Below are positions 9,880 to 21,284 of a DNA stretch of 64,000 bases, one piece after another. The DNA comes from Takakia lepidozioides (Eukaryota; Streptophyta; Takakiopsida; Takakiales; Takakiaceae), in the NCBI GenBank assembly GCA_030704615.1, contig CM060733.1:45510001-45574000 (forward strand), given 5' to 3'. Every line of letters starts with the position of its first letter. Position 1 is the first letter of the stretch. The position numbers were made by a program, and so were the translations under genes. The notes beneath the pieces are model-generated. The model saw only the letters and a list, made by a program, of their open reading frames with translations, was not told the origin of the DNA and ran no database searches.

Positions 9880-12800
9880 TCACTGGTCCCCTGGATCCAT
9901 ATTCAGAAGAGTGTGAACCTCCTGGGGGCTCAACCCTGGTGCATGTATGAAGTGATGAGTTGTGGAATTACAACGGAGTCTCTTTAGGTACACGTAGTAC
10001 AAATGCTTGCAAGGGCAGTATGATGCCCCCTTGTTCGCCATGATCTGGAAGTCGGTGCAATTGCAGGTGGGTAATTCTGAAATGGTGATGGTGTACACCT
10101 CATTGCGAACAGCTGAGCCCGCCGTGGCCATCTGATACACACGCCCGAATCCTGGTGGGGGCACTTCTGTCGAGCTCTGGATTGTACAGTTCATCCGAAG
10201 TGCATTCCCCATCCTTGTCTCGTTCACTTTTGAGGGAGGTCGCCGCCTCTTCGGTTTCCCCCAACGGTGTGTAGGATGCTTAGAGCTGTCGTGTCCCATT
10301 GTTCTTGCTCTCACAGGGGTCGGTGGTGGAGGCTGTGGAAGCGGAAATGGTGTCTGGGACGTCAGTGCGCTGCACCATCCGAAATCCTGCGGCGGTAAGG
10401 GCGTCGGCCTCAACCTGACTCAGATCGCAGCCTGGTTCCACCGGCCACACCGGGGGAGCCTCTGGCATTGTCTGTATGCCGTACTTGGGCTTTCCATACA
10501 CGCAAGTCATAATGTCGTGCCTGCAGAACCAGAACTGGGTGGTTGTCGCCTCCGCAAACTTTGCATGGACAAATCTTCCTGTAAAAGTAGGAGCAGGGAC
10601 AGCCCCATCTGGATTCCTCCTTATCATCTCTAAACAACGTTGCCGTGTATCCACACGAATTGCGGAACACCTTCCTCGAAACGACGGCTTTGTGCGAGCA
10701 ATTCTCCACTGTGAGGCAGACACAGTCGTCTCCACAATGGCTTGGCCATACTGCATAACAGCGGGCGGAATGTGGGGCAAGGGAGCGGTGGGAATTTGTT
10801 GCACGAAATCCCCGGTTGAAGGCGACGGCGATCTGGAATTTCTTGGGCTTCCACTGCTGGAAGACACATTGTGCGGCAACATGACGGGACCTCGAGGTGC
10901 TGTCCGAATGTTCCTGTCGGATCTCCAGGAATCCTCTTCGCACCCGGGTTCCTCTTCAATCCTCCGCCTGACAGGGCGAGTCCGGACGTCCCCCTCTAGG
11001 TGTTCACCTCTGCGGTGCAGAGGCGTCCCTTTGATCTTCTCTCGCAATGCTGTCGCCCATTTCACTGGATTCTTGGACCTCGAAGCTGTTCGTACCAACA
11101 ATTCCTCCCTGTCCGGCCCAAAGCCCCATTGTTTGCCGCTCAGGAACTTGTAGTACGTGGCTTGCTGCATGATTGCTCTGTCGATGTCCTCCGTTGTGGC
11201 CGTCACTACGTCCACCAGATGTGCGGCAGAAGACGCTCGCCAGGAGGAGTGGACCGATTCTGCCATATTCGTGTTCGGCATGTCCGTGTCGGAATCCAAG
11301 CACCGCTCCTAGAAGGACACAAACAATGGTGAGGGACCAATCGAAATGTCCGTAACAGAAAGACAAATGAACGAAATTGACAGCAGCCTACCTCCCGCAT
11401 GTACTGTCCGAACTGTCGATACCGAAAATGCCACCACCCCAACCAGCTGTGCAATGCTCCCAGATTGGTTGTCTCCACTGCACCTGACGTGTTCCACCAA
11501 GCCTCGATGATAGCAAACTTAACCTCCGCGTCATCAAATGTGGGTGCATCCTTCCCACGCCGTACAAAGGACACGGTGTTCAGCCTGGAATGAGCTAGCA
11601 ACAAATTTGGTAGTGTAGTGGGATAGACTCTGCATCCAATGGAATCCACAGGATCTCTCTTTCCCCTCCATTGGAACATTGGGGTCCTCACCGTACACAC
11701 GCCGCACCGCTGCCCAGTTGGCCTGAGCGTTGTCTGCCATGAATCCCCTGAAATTGGGCTCTGGCAATCCCGCCCTTGCCATCTGCTCGTTTATGCCCTC
11801 CCACAGATGCATCTCGGACTGTGTGTCCTCCCCTTTCATCTCGCAGATTGCAATCGTCATGAGCCTCTTGGAGTGATAGTCATAAACATGCGCACCCATA
11901 GTCACCCACTGATGGTTTGTAATTCGCTTGATGTGATCAAACATCACCCAAGCATTCGACAAGTTTCCAGTTGTCATGCGAGTGACCAAGTCGACTCCAC
12001 TCCCAGGCCCACACGTCGACATTTTGAAAATGTAACAACGATCGGATTCGCTGCCTTGCCCTGGAAACCTGCTACCTTGGATGTAGTCATATCCAGTCAT
12101 TCGTTTCACCTCCAGGATTGAGTACATGTCCGACCCCCTGCCGAACTCCTGCTTGCAAGATACGATGTGATTCCGCACATTCGGACTACAAACGTGCGAG
12201 ACGGACTCCAAGAGGTCACGCATCTCGTCTTCGGTCAAGGGCTCTCGGTCGGAACCATCTTCTTCAGACATGATTTTGCCAAGAGCAATCTTGTGGGCTG
12301 CCTTCAGCTGAATCTGCTTTGGTCTGGCTCCGGGGCTCAATTTCACCTCCTCTTTTATGATGTCGTGTGCTTCCTGCACAGCCTCACGCATGTTGCCTCT
12401 CGCCAAGGGGTGGCAGTGGACCCCAACGTGTATGCAAGCTCTAGTCAAGTCCGGGAGCAAATGGATTACGTAATATTGCTTGGCTCTGCACATGGACATG
12501 CACGTCGGTGGTTTCTTTGCAATGTGCACACTTGAAAGAACCCGCAGGAGCTTGGCTGGAGACAATGAATGGATGATGCGTTGTGCCAGTCCAATCCGTC
12601 TCGTTTCTCCGCCCTCCTTTGGAGAGAAAGTGGAAGCAGGTGGGATTGAGGCACCTCAGCTTCCCCGCACAGAGGACATATCGTACACGAACACCATCAG
12701 CAATTTTCGTGCTACTGGTCTTCGTCACACACCAGGGGTGTCCGTCATGCTTTCGATCCATGTCTGTTAACATCCCGGAGGCTTTCTTTGACGAAGAAAC

Positions 12801-13495
12801 AGGTGGAAACTCGAAGATGACATTGCCATCGACTTCGGGAGGCAGAAAAGTTACCTTTCTGACTGGGAATTTGGCATAGTCGAGAGCAGCAGCCAGCTCG
12901 GAGCGAGAACCATCGAGGTGATGTTGTCGTAGGAGCTGCACAATGGACCGGGTTGGAGTTATGCTCGAGGGCACATGCGTAGCACCTACAGAGACGTCCA
13001 TGCCGGATTTGAACGACCGTGTGGAGGACATGGGTACCTCAATGCAATCATCTTCCTCGTCGGAAATGTCGAATACGTCCACACGAGAAGCTATGGAGGG
13101 TCTTGACGGTCCAGGTCGGGAATGATTATCGTTGCATACCTCTCTGTTGGCAGTGGCCGCCTCTCGGTTTCCGGACTCCTTTGTGGATGGTGTGGGCAGC
13201 GACTGATTCGGAAAGGGAATGGGCATTCCCACAGCTCGGTACAGGATGGTGTCTGACGGGGGAACGTGCCATTCGATTCCGCAACCTCCGTCGTTACCTA
13301 GCACGACAATGGTCTCGTCAACCTGTCCAGGAACATCCTTCCTTTCTTCTTCCAAATAAACTGTGCCCGGTTTGAGCTTGAATTTGGAACAAAGGTAAGT
13401 TTCAGTCACTCTGCAAAGTCCTCCCTCGTTTGGGATCCAGGCTCTCCCAAGTTGCGGAGGACAGCAAACTATATAGCGTAGGAATTCGGAGCCAT
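9880..13495 (-). pseudogene. MULE-like transposase, copy 2 (several lesions)
   Basis: This is a transposase nearly identical to the one at 53737-57344. Exon 1 is 13495-11392 and exon 2 is 11308-9880. Landmarks are KHDGHPWCVTKT, CAHCKE, the MULE core (FMADNAQANWAAVRRVYGED, CGFHWMQSL), NTNMAESVHSSW and the SWIM finger (CNCTDF...CPCKH). Compared with copy 3 it has a stop after MAPNSYAI near 13470, frameshifts near 12515, 11565 and 10330, and an in-frame extra Glu in the MSEEDGSD segment. It is therefore a recently dead copy, possibly mobilised in trans by an intact relative. Confidence 0.85.
11309..11391 (-). other. Conserved transposase intron, copy 2
   Basis: The donor is CGGGAG^GTAGGC and the acceptor is CTTCTAG^GAGCGG on the minus strand. 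The intron is 83 bp, phase 0, and matches copies 1 and 3 in position. Confidence 0.85.
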
Positions 13496-13904
13496 CGAAC
13501 ACCGCACGGAGTTGGCAAGTGCGAGGTTCAGTATAGCGACAGACCAAGGCTCACAGGCACCATGCTGCGGAGTCCATCGACGATTGGAAGTCGCACATTG
13601 AAGTGGAAAGTATTGTTTCAAGCTACATGCATGAAGGTGGGAGGTTTGATTCCATAGCCAGTGTATGACAATGATGGCCGATTCGGCGACGAAATAACAT
13701 CTCCTGACAGTTTCTCCTGAGGGTGGATCCAGCAGTATTCTCGGTGCAGACAGGAACGTTCGCACTGACAAGTGCCAGGACTGCTGGTTAAAACGGTCAG
13801 ACAACCAAGTTGTGCTCATCAAGACTGGCCGCAATTGTGTTGTTTCGGAACAATGCAACCCATTCAGGTTCCAGATTTCCCGTCCCGAGTGATTCTTTCG
13901 ATTG

Positions 13905-15540
13905 CTGGTGGACGGAAATACGGCGCCGCATTTCCGTATTGCATCTTGGTCATGCAACAGAGCGACGGAAATGCGGCACCGAGTTTCCGTCCGGGGAAAC
14001 CTTTATACTCTCCAGAACGGAAATGCGGTAACGCATTTCCATCCAGCAAGCACGGTATGTGAAGGTGGAACGGAAATGCGGTACCGCATTTCCGTTCTGA
14101 TTGAGATTTATGAACAACGGGAACAGAAATGCGGCACCGCATTTCCGTCCGAGTCGCACTTTTCGACATTCCAGAACGGAAATGCGGCGCCGCATTTCCA
14201 TTTTGTATCTGATGCATGGAGCTGAGGGATAGAAATGCTGCAGCACATTTCCGTCCTTAAAAGACATTCATACTCTCCAGAACGGAAATGCGGTACCGCA
14301 TTTTCATTCAACAAGCACGGTATGTGAAGGTGGAACGGAAATGCGGTACCGCATTTCCGTTCTGATTGAGAATTATGAACAACGGGAACAGAAATGCGGC
14401 ACCGCATTTCCGTCAAAGTCGCACTTTTCGACATTCCATAAAGGAAATGCGGCGCCGCATTTCCATTTTGTATCTGATGCTGGAGCCGAGTAAGATTTCG
14501 ACAGCTTCATACAGCGCGCCGTTGAGACATTCACACTATCCAGAACGGAAATGCGGCACCGCATTTCCGTTGACTGACTGAAATCGTGAACTATCTGAAC
14601 TGAAATGCGGCACCGTATTTCCATCCGAGTCGCACCTACCATCATTCCAGAACGGAAATGCGGCACGCATTTCCGTTCTGACTGAAAATCGTGAACATCG
14701 GAACTGAAATGCGGCAGCGCATTTCCATCCGAGTCGCACCTCCCAACATTCCAGAACGGAATGTATTAGATTAAAAGGGAAATGCGGCACCGCATTTCCG
14801 TTCTGATGAAATATCCTGAAACATCGGAATTGAAATGCGGTACCGCATTTCCGTCGGAGTCCCACCATCCGACATTCCAAAACGGAATGCGGCGCCGCAT
14901 TTCCGTTTTGTATGTGAGGAATGGAGCTGTGGAACGAAAATGCGGGAAGGCATTTCCGCCAGCGTCAGACGTTAATACTCTACAGAACGGAAATGCGGTA
15001 CCGCATTTCCATTCTGACTGAAAATCGTGCGCAACGGGTACAAAAATGCGGCACCGCATTTCCGTTCGAGTCGCACCTTCCGACATCTCGAACGGAAATG
15101 CGGCGCCGCATTTCCGTTTTGTATATTCGGCCTGGAGCTGTGCTACGGAAATGTGTTGCCCGCATTTCCATCCATGTGAGACCTTCACCTTTCCAGACCG
15201 AAATGCGACACCGCATTCTGTCCAGGTGAGACCTCTATACTTTCCCGAACGGAAATGTGGCACGGCATTTCCATCATCAACTAACGTATGTGAAGTGGGA
15301 ACGGAATGCGGCGGCCGCATTTCCCTTCTGAATCTCATACATGGAGCTGTGGGACGGAAATGCGGCACCGTATTTCCGTTCAACAACTAAGGTATGTGAA
15401 GGTGGAACGGAAATGCGGTGCCGCATTTTCTTCCAACAAGTACGGATGTGTAGCTTCGTGATGGTACTTAACGGAAATGCGGCGCCGCATTCGCATTCTC
15501 GCTCCAACTCATCAGACGCTGGGACGGAAATGCCTTGAAA
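13905..15540. repeat. Central palindrome array, GGAAATGCGG type (copy 2)
   Basis: Dozens of palindromes occur here with half-site GGAAATGCGG, a variable 2-nt centre (CG, TA, CA or TG) and CCGCATTTCC. They are spaced about 45-75 bp apart. Spacers recur in order, giving a higher-order unit of about 265 bp: TTCTGATTGAGA...GAACAACGGGAACAG occurs at about 14094 and again at about 14360. The array occupies the interval between the divergent transposase and gene B and so lies in their shared promoter region. Confidence 0.9.
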
Positions 15541-16012
15541 TGTGAACACGTGGAGCAACGGAATTGCTGCACATGTCGCACTCTATCTGACTGAAGGGGC
15601 ATGAGGCGGCGCGGCCTGACCGTTGGATAATGATTTTTGATTTTCGGACGGCGGGCGTACCCTCAACGATTCGAATTTCGTAATGACGCAAACTCCACGA
15701 GGAGACACTTTCGTCCAACCTTTCGAACCCAAGTGGTGCATCACCGCCGTTTCATCTACTTTGTCTCGTGTCTCCTCAGTCACCCCTCTCGCGCCCTTTC
15801 CATCTGCACTCTTTGCCCCTTTTCCCTCTCTCTGTTCTTCTTATGCTCGAACCTGAGAGGGGGGAGTTCGTGCACCAGACAGGAGACCTCGTCGCAAGCT
15901 CCGGAAATTATACTTCGGACGGAGGCCAATGCCGAAGGGGAGGAAGCAGATGCGTCTACAGGAGGAGATTGCCATCTCCGAGCAGCAGGCCACTCAGGCA
16001 ACCCAGCCACCA

Positions 16013-16115
16013 GTGAGAGCTCCATGCGATCGGGCTGCGCGCAGCTGATCGAGCACCGAACCCCCCATTTTGCTTCTGTAATTCTTAGACTGAATGCTAG
16101 GAGACTTGAATGCAG
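16013..16115 (+). other. First intron of gene B (copy 2)
   Basis: The donor is CCACCA^GTGAGAG and the acceptor is GAATGCAG^AACATG, in phase 0. Joining gives ATQATQPP-NMFACLTGKVDV. The same boundaries are present in the copy 3 arm on the opposite strand. Confidence 0.65.
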
Positions 16116-16929
16116 AACATGTTTGCATGCCTAACAGGAAAGGTGGACGTGCTGGAGGGATCGCAGGAATCCGAAGAGCCGCAGGAAGAGTCCGAGGAGC
16201 TAGCTGCAGCACGTACACCCACCCGATCCCCGAGCGCGGGTACTCTCCCGGGGCCTAGCCCTCTGCGATTCAAAGACGCGTCTTCGAAGGGCAAGTTCAA
16301 AGTCTCAGAGATCGACTCGCGTTCTTCGATCATGGAGAATCGCCAGCAGGGGTCGGGCCCTTCTCCAGCAAAGTCGAAGAAGAAGCAGCCCGTCCTCTAC
16401 TGGCTTCTGAACCGGCTCAGGCCGATTCACCCCCCCCAACGCGAATGAAGCAGCAGGGTAGAAGACAGATTCAATTGCAGCAGACACCTTCACCTGCAAG
16501 GATGAGGAAGCAGAAGGCAATCAGGGCGACGGCCGAACAATCTCCCGCAAACCGCAAACCCGCTTCCACGAGCTGAAGCTCAGTTCCTGGAGGATTTCCC
16601 GCATGCAGATGTGGGGCCGACTCTGCTGCAGCTCGAAGGCAATGGGATCGACCGTTGATCTCGATTTGGTACCGGAGGAGGGTGCTGTGCCGCTGAACGT
16701 TCGCAGGCAGACCTCACCACCGATGAGCTAGCAGGCCCGGAGGAGGCCTCTGCATGGCAGAATTGCCCTCACACAGGCCCCAGAGTGCAGCTCCAGTTGA
16801 GGATGCTCCACCGCTGCTCAGCCACTACCGGCACCTACAGACATGTCTCCGGAGGATTTCAAAGTGCAGCGGATAAATGTTGGAGGAGACACACAGTAGC
16901 ATTGGCAGAGTTCTGGGCAGCAGGGTATT

Positions 16930-17378
16930 CCAGCGGACTCTTCGAATCCCACTCTGTCGCATGTCTCCTTTCCCATCGTCAGGCAGGCCCTTCCCGGAGA
17001 TGTGGATAAGCTCAAGTTCGCATTTCGAGAAGGGTACCGTCTGGGATCGGCAGCGTTTTATACGTTTCCATAGAGAATGAGGACGGCGAAACCCGTGGAC
17101 CCCACTGCCGATGAATTGTCAACGTGATACCCACTGGCACACTCGCAACCACGAATTCGAGGCGACGCTGAAGGGTGATCCCGACTTCGGTGGGCATATG
17201 TCGGAAAATGTTCTTTGTGTGGGACGGGAATCACCGACTTCTCGCTGGTGTGGAGTACATCAAGCAGAACCATGCCAAGCACATTGGCTGGCATTACATG
17301 GTGGAGTGTGTCATCCTCAAGGTGAAGGCGGCAGACTCCTCCCTCCTCAAGAATGCCATGGCGGACCTCAACTCGTAA
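16930..17378 (+). other. ParB-like domain segment, gene B copy 2
   Basis: The second half is intact: MFFVWDGNHRLLAGVEYI continues in frame through NHAKHIGWHYMVEC to KNAMADLNS, where the intron starts. The first half is broken by small indels relative to copy 1. The two copies together cover the whole domain. Confidence 0.55.
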
Positions 17379-17404
17379 GATACTCATACCCTCCCTAGCA
17401 CATT

Positions 17405-17426
17405 CGAAATGCGTGTGCGCATTTCG
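17405..17426. repeat. Intronic palindrome, gene B copy 2
   Basis: CGAAATGCG...CGCATTTCG lies within the intron between the ParB-like exon and the next exon, at the same place as 5427-5448 in copy 1. The centre has one base pair of drift but remains self-complementary. Confidence 0.75.
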
Positions 17427-19956
17427 GTTTCCATTCTGGTTTGATTCCGTGCTTCCGTGTACTGAACTGGAGAGTGTGCCTGCAGGGTCACTGAGAATGC
17501 GTACGTGCATACCCCACATGGCACATATGCTGTACAGGGTGAGGGAAACTGGTCTTACTGATCCGCAGATGTTTGCGGAATGCTGGAGCCGAGCTCATTC
17601 AGAAAGCCGTTGCAAAAACAGGACCGGACATGGTATCGTCTCACTATGGATGGATGTGGAGGTGATATATTCGAAGTAAGTCGTAGCTCCAATTTCCCTC
17701 TGGCTCATCCTTCCCCAATTTTCAGTAATGTTTCCACATGAATCGAATGTAACGCTTCTGCATGTTTTGTTGGCAGTCAAACATCAAGCTGGGATATTGG
17801 CCCATGCCAAACGCTTCTTGCAATGGAAAGTGAGGGGCTAAAGGTGCAAAACGTTGCAGTCTATTGGACGAGCACTTGAAGGAAGCCGGTTCAATCCAGA
17901 ACCAAATACAAGTGCAAGCTTGTGAAGCTGGTGTCAATTGCAGATCCGGGCAAACATTTCGCGGGTTGAATATTACTTCATCATGCCCCCGAGATTGCAA
18001 AACACTCTTCTCGGGCCATGCAGCCGACCATGCAATTGGAAACTTGCATCACCTTCTCAACGTCATGTGTGGAGGCGAAAGAGATGGTGAGGTTTCAATG
18101 CACTGAATTTCCTTCCTATGGTGCAATAGCCACTCTCTTCGGCATGCTGTCACATGTCGGCATTCGGATCGGAATATGGCAGAGCACGGTGGCTATCGAT
18201 CTGGAATGCACCGAGAGTTGCATAAGGACAATGTGGTCTTTTCCACTGGAGTTTCCGACCCTGCAGTGGATGTGTGGCTCTACCGTATGACGTTGGTGGT
18301 TCTCCAAGGTAATTCAGGTACTTCCCCAGATTTGCTTATTCTGACATGATCCCTGAACTGCTACGTGACAATGCATTTGGGAATGGCAGTTAATGTCGAA
18401 TGCGAAGGAGCAAGTCGTAATGCACACAATTCGTTCTGCGCTTGTACGTCAAATGGGAGTGGACAAGCACAGACATTGTGGACTACTACAACGTGGACTC
18501 GTTTCAGATGTGCGTACAAGGACAACTCTTCTTTCGCCAGAGTAGCTACAGACAGCAAGAAGGAGCGGGAGTTACACATCAGGAGGGAGGGGCGGAAGCT
18601 GCAATGCGAAATTGTTTACACAGGTGAAGGCACAGCTGCCCTTGTATGCGAAGCCTGGTTACGAGGTTTGTCTCGGAAATGCGCCACCGGCATTCGCATT
18701 TTTATGTTTTCGTGGGGCACTCTGGCGAGTAGGTTGGTCCATATCTTTTCTCACGCATGCTGACTGCCTTGCAGGTATATGAAATACGTGCTCCTTCAGA
18801 AACCAAGCCCTGGCTCAAGAGCCCCCGTTCTTCATGGCTTGGACCGGGCGGGGCCCTAAACTGTGTCTACTACACACCCGAGATGCAGAAGACAATGGCA
18901 TCCGCTCGCGCTCATCTCGTTGGTGCCCGTGGTACCGGAACATGTCCTGCCGGTATTGTTGACGATCTGAGAAAGATCTGCACGCTCTTGGCAGAAGAGA
19001 GAGAGGAAAGGGACGTGTCCCTGCTGGGCCAAAGTCGGCAAAGGAATCTGCTGCTCTGGGAAGAATCCAGAAAGGCAGGCTGAGATGGCATCAAAAGACG
19101 GTGGATGCAGCTGTGGTCAGGGCCCAATAGTAATGGGGGTCGTAAGAAGAGGACTCGCCAGTTCAAGGAGCAGCTGTTGTTAACCGGACCGAAATGTCCA
19201 ACAGCCAAAACGAGAAGCAGAACAAGAAGAGGGTGAGGAAGAGGACTCCGATGGAGACTTTGCAACCAGCCCACCCCCCCAAACGCAGGCTGCCTCCCCT
19301 GTGCCCACCGTTGTCGAGAGGCACGAGAACTGGCTCGGCAAAGAAGGCACTCTTCAACCCCCCAGGGGGGCACCCTTTCGAGCCGGTGGAAATGAAGAGG
19401 CCGAAAGTGGCTCCCGAAAGTAGTCCAGTGTGTAAATGAGAGTTTCTTGGCGGCTTTGGATGGACGGGCAGCCAAGTTGGCATACATGAAGACCATGGAG
19501 GGTCTGAAGGGCAGAGCACTGAAGAAGGCGACTGCCGAAGAGCCTTCCGACACCCCAGGATTTCAGAATATGGTCTCGTTCTTTGAGAGGGTGTGTGCAG
19601 ACAAGGATTGTAGGAGGGGCGGAAATGCCACCGAGTGGTCTTGCGATATGATCATCTTGGATATTCCGGACGGAGAGCCTGTGGAAGGACTGCAAGCTTT
19701 GCCATCTTGGAACAGGTACTCGGAGGACTTTTGGAAGAAAGGATTCGGGCTTGCCCGCATGGTGTTGGACGACAGAGGCTGTGTGGTTGTCCTGGCGAGC
19801 AGAGGAAAAAACACTCAGACAGGAATTGCGAAGTGGACCCGCAAGAGCGCCGTCCCGATTCTGAAAAAGAAGTGGACGTGCATCAACACACTGGGCCTTC
19901 GGTCGGAAGGGAAGAAGGTGATTACGACACTGGCACTCGTCCATTCATTTGCTTGG

Positions 19957-20014
19957 GTGTTTTCAAATGCGGTGCCGCATTCGGTTTCTAATCGTTTTCC
20001 CCCTGTGTATGCAG
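19957..20014 (+). other. Short gene B intron with palindrome (copy 2)
   Basis: The donor is TTGG^GTGTTT and the acceptor is TATGCAG^ACG, phase 0. The palindrome AATGCGGTGCCGCATT at 19966-19981 occupies more than a quarter of this 58-bp intron. Confidence 0.75.
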
Positions 20015-20278
20015 ACGAAGCAGTTCGATGCATACTGCTTTGTGAAGGAAACTCCACCTTTGCTTTCCGGAAGGAGGGAGGAAAGGTTGACCCGAACTGC
20101 GACCCACTCGATTACGACGTTCTGTTCAACAACGTTCCCAAGGAACTTCTCCCTCATAGCCTCACTTCAACGGAACCCCTGCGGTACTCACGGACTCGGA
20201 GCCCTGCCTTCATTCAGACAATTATGGAGACATGCACAGACGTGGAGGGCACAGTGCTCGACCTCATCTGTGGGACAG

Positions 20279-20380
20279 GTATGCAGAATCTTGATCTCTG
20301 CTGTTCTGCAAATTCTCGTTAGGATGTAGTTCGCAACATCTGAAGCGCCATGTGGTAATGTGTGGATGGCATTGTAACAG
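20279..20380 (+). other. Intron splitting motif I (copy 2)
   Basis: The donor is GGGACAG^GTATGC and the acceptor is GTAACAG^GTGCC. Downstream, copy 2 has lost two bases (AATGGGC instead of AATGTGGGC) and gained a T, so the exon after motif I is out of frame. Confidence 0.7.
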
Positions 20381-21192
20381 GTGCCTCAATGGGCTGGGCG
20401 GTTTTTCCGACCGGCACCTCTTTGCCTACGAGGAGGATTCATCCGTGTGGGGATCCCATCTGGAGGGGCTGCAACGGAATGTGAAGGCTCCCGACAGAGC
20501 GGAAGTCTCCTCGGATTCGTCGGAGTCCGAGGAAGACACAGTGGACATTGATGGAGGAGAACCCGGAATACGAGTGAGTGCAAACATTGTAAGTTTGCAA
20601 AGCCTTCTGGGTCATTTATGTCAAACGAATTTCCCGACTGTGGTTCTCATTAGTCTCGTTGATGATTGTCATGTGCAGGATTGCAGGGTCCGGGTCGAAA
20701 CATGTAGGGCCTACACTTCCTGCCAGGAAGAATGTCCCGTTCTTTGCGAGGGCCGACTTCATGACGAGCCCGGTGAGGGACTACTCCCTTCCTAGTTATG
20801 CAGCTAAACTCGCAAATACAGCGATTAGAAGAAGTGAGAATCCCAGTAAAGTAGAGCAGATTTTGGAGAGGGCTAGGAGGACAGAAGGATAAGGAAAGAG
20901 TTGGCAGCAGCTCAGACAGGTAGACGGGTACGAAAGTACATATGTGATTCAGCGGATGAGAGCGACGCAGACAGGGAGGAAGACGACCCAACGGAGGTGA
21001 GATGGACAGTTCCGCAAGGGGAAGATGGGATTTTCGAAAGCCTGGCCAACGAGCAGTCCGCTGGAGAGAGAGAGAGGCACTGAGGGGGTGGAGGAGGAGC
21101 AGGACAGTCTAGAACAGGATGAGGATTCGGATGATTTTCAAGATTAATAGAATTTTAATGAAGTCTCTGTAAATGTAAATTCTCTTCCAGAG

Positions 21193-21200
21193 TATATAAA
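21193..21200 (+). promoter_or_regulatory. TATA-box candidate after gene B copy 2
   Basis: TATATAAA is conserved with copy 1 (8231-8238), about 45 bases downstream of the gene B stop and upstream of the right-hand array. Confidence 0.35.
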
Positions 21201-21284
21201 GAAAATTCTGCCCGACATTCGTGACCCCTCTCCAGTGTGCATTCCAGCCACACAATCGCCCAAACCACGACGCTCCCAAAATCA

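Larger units (their letters stand above)
9034..16445 (-). mobile_element. MULE-like element copy 2, transposase arm (long inverted repeat arm 1)
   Basis: This 7.4-kb block contains the terminal repeat, subterminal repeats, transposase, palindrome array and first exons of gene B. It is repeated in reverse complement at 50812-58195. Homology starts exactly at the terminal repeat and ends at GCGAA (16441-16445). The arms differ by scattered substitutions and small indels, enough to break the transposase in this arm but not in the other. Confidence 0.9.
18780..20575 (+). other. Methyltransferase-like region, gene B copy 2
   Basis: The open stretch 19447-19956 encodes LAALDGRAAKLAYMKTMEGL, a Cys-containing segment (FFERVCADKDC), CDMIILDIPDGEPVEGLQAL, and FGLARMVLDDRGCVVVLASR. 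After a 58-bp intron, KQFDAYCFVKE leads to VLDLICGTG. The order (putative motif IV first, glycine-rich motif I near the end) is that of permuted N4-cytosine/N6-adenine DNA methyltransferases. The expected DPPY or SPPY tetrad reads DIPD, which would be unusual for an active enzyme. In the segment 18792-19440 the frame has stops, so part may be intron or decayed. Confidence 0.55.
15844..21147 (+). pseudogene. Gene B copy 2: ParB-like plus methyltransferase-like protein
   Basis: This is the most complete copy of the cargo gene. The first exon starts near 15844 (MLEPER) and ends at 16012. A phase-0 intron (16013-16115) leads to an acidic low-complexity exon (NMFACLTGKVDVLEGS...). The ParB-like region (16930-17378) contains VWDGNHRLLAGVEYIKQNHA. 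After a divergent middle section, the methyltransferase-like region (18780-20575) includes MIILDIPDGEP, FGLARMVLDDRGCVVVLA and VLDLICGTG. The acidic tail ends DSDDFQD. A run of six G at 15859 (seven in copy 3) breaks the first exon. Many further indels occur between 16550 and 18700, and one after motif I. The protein is probably nuclear, judging only from its partner domains. The function is inferred from domains; no homologue was searched. Confidence 0.65.

Noticed and set aside
13905-15540. CRISPR-like regular repeats and spacers
   Set aside because: The repeats are palindromic, the spacers are themselves repeated in order, the host is a plant and no cas genes are present.
15768-16134. Second reading frame over the first gene B exon (STRQETSSQAPE type)
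   Set aside because: The alternative frame does not splice in phase to the next exon, while the KLRKLYFGRRPMPKG frame does in copy 3.
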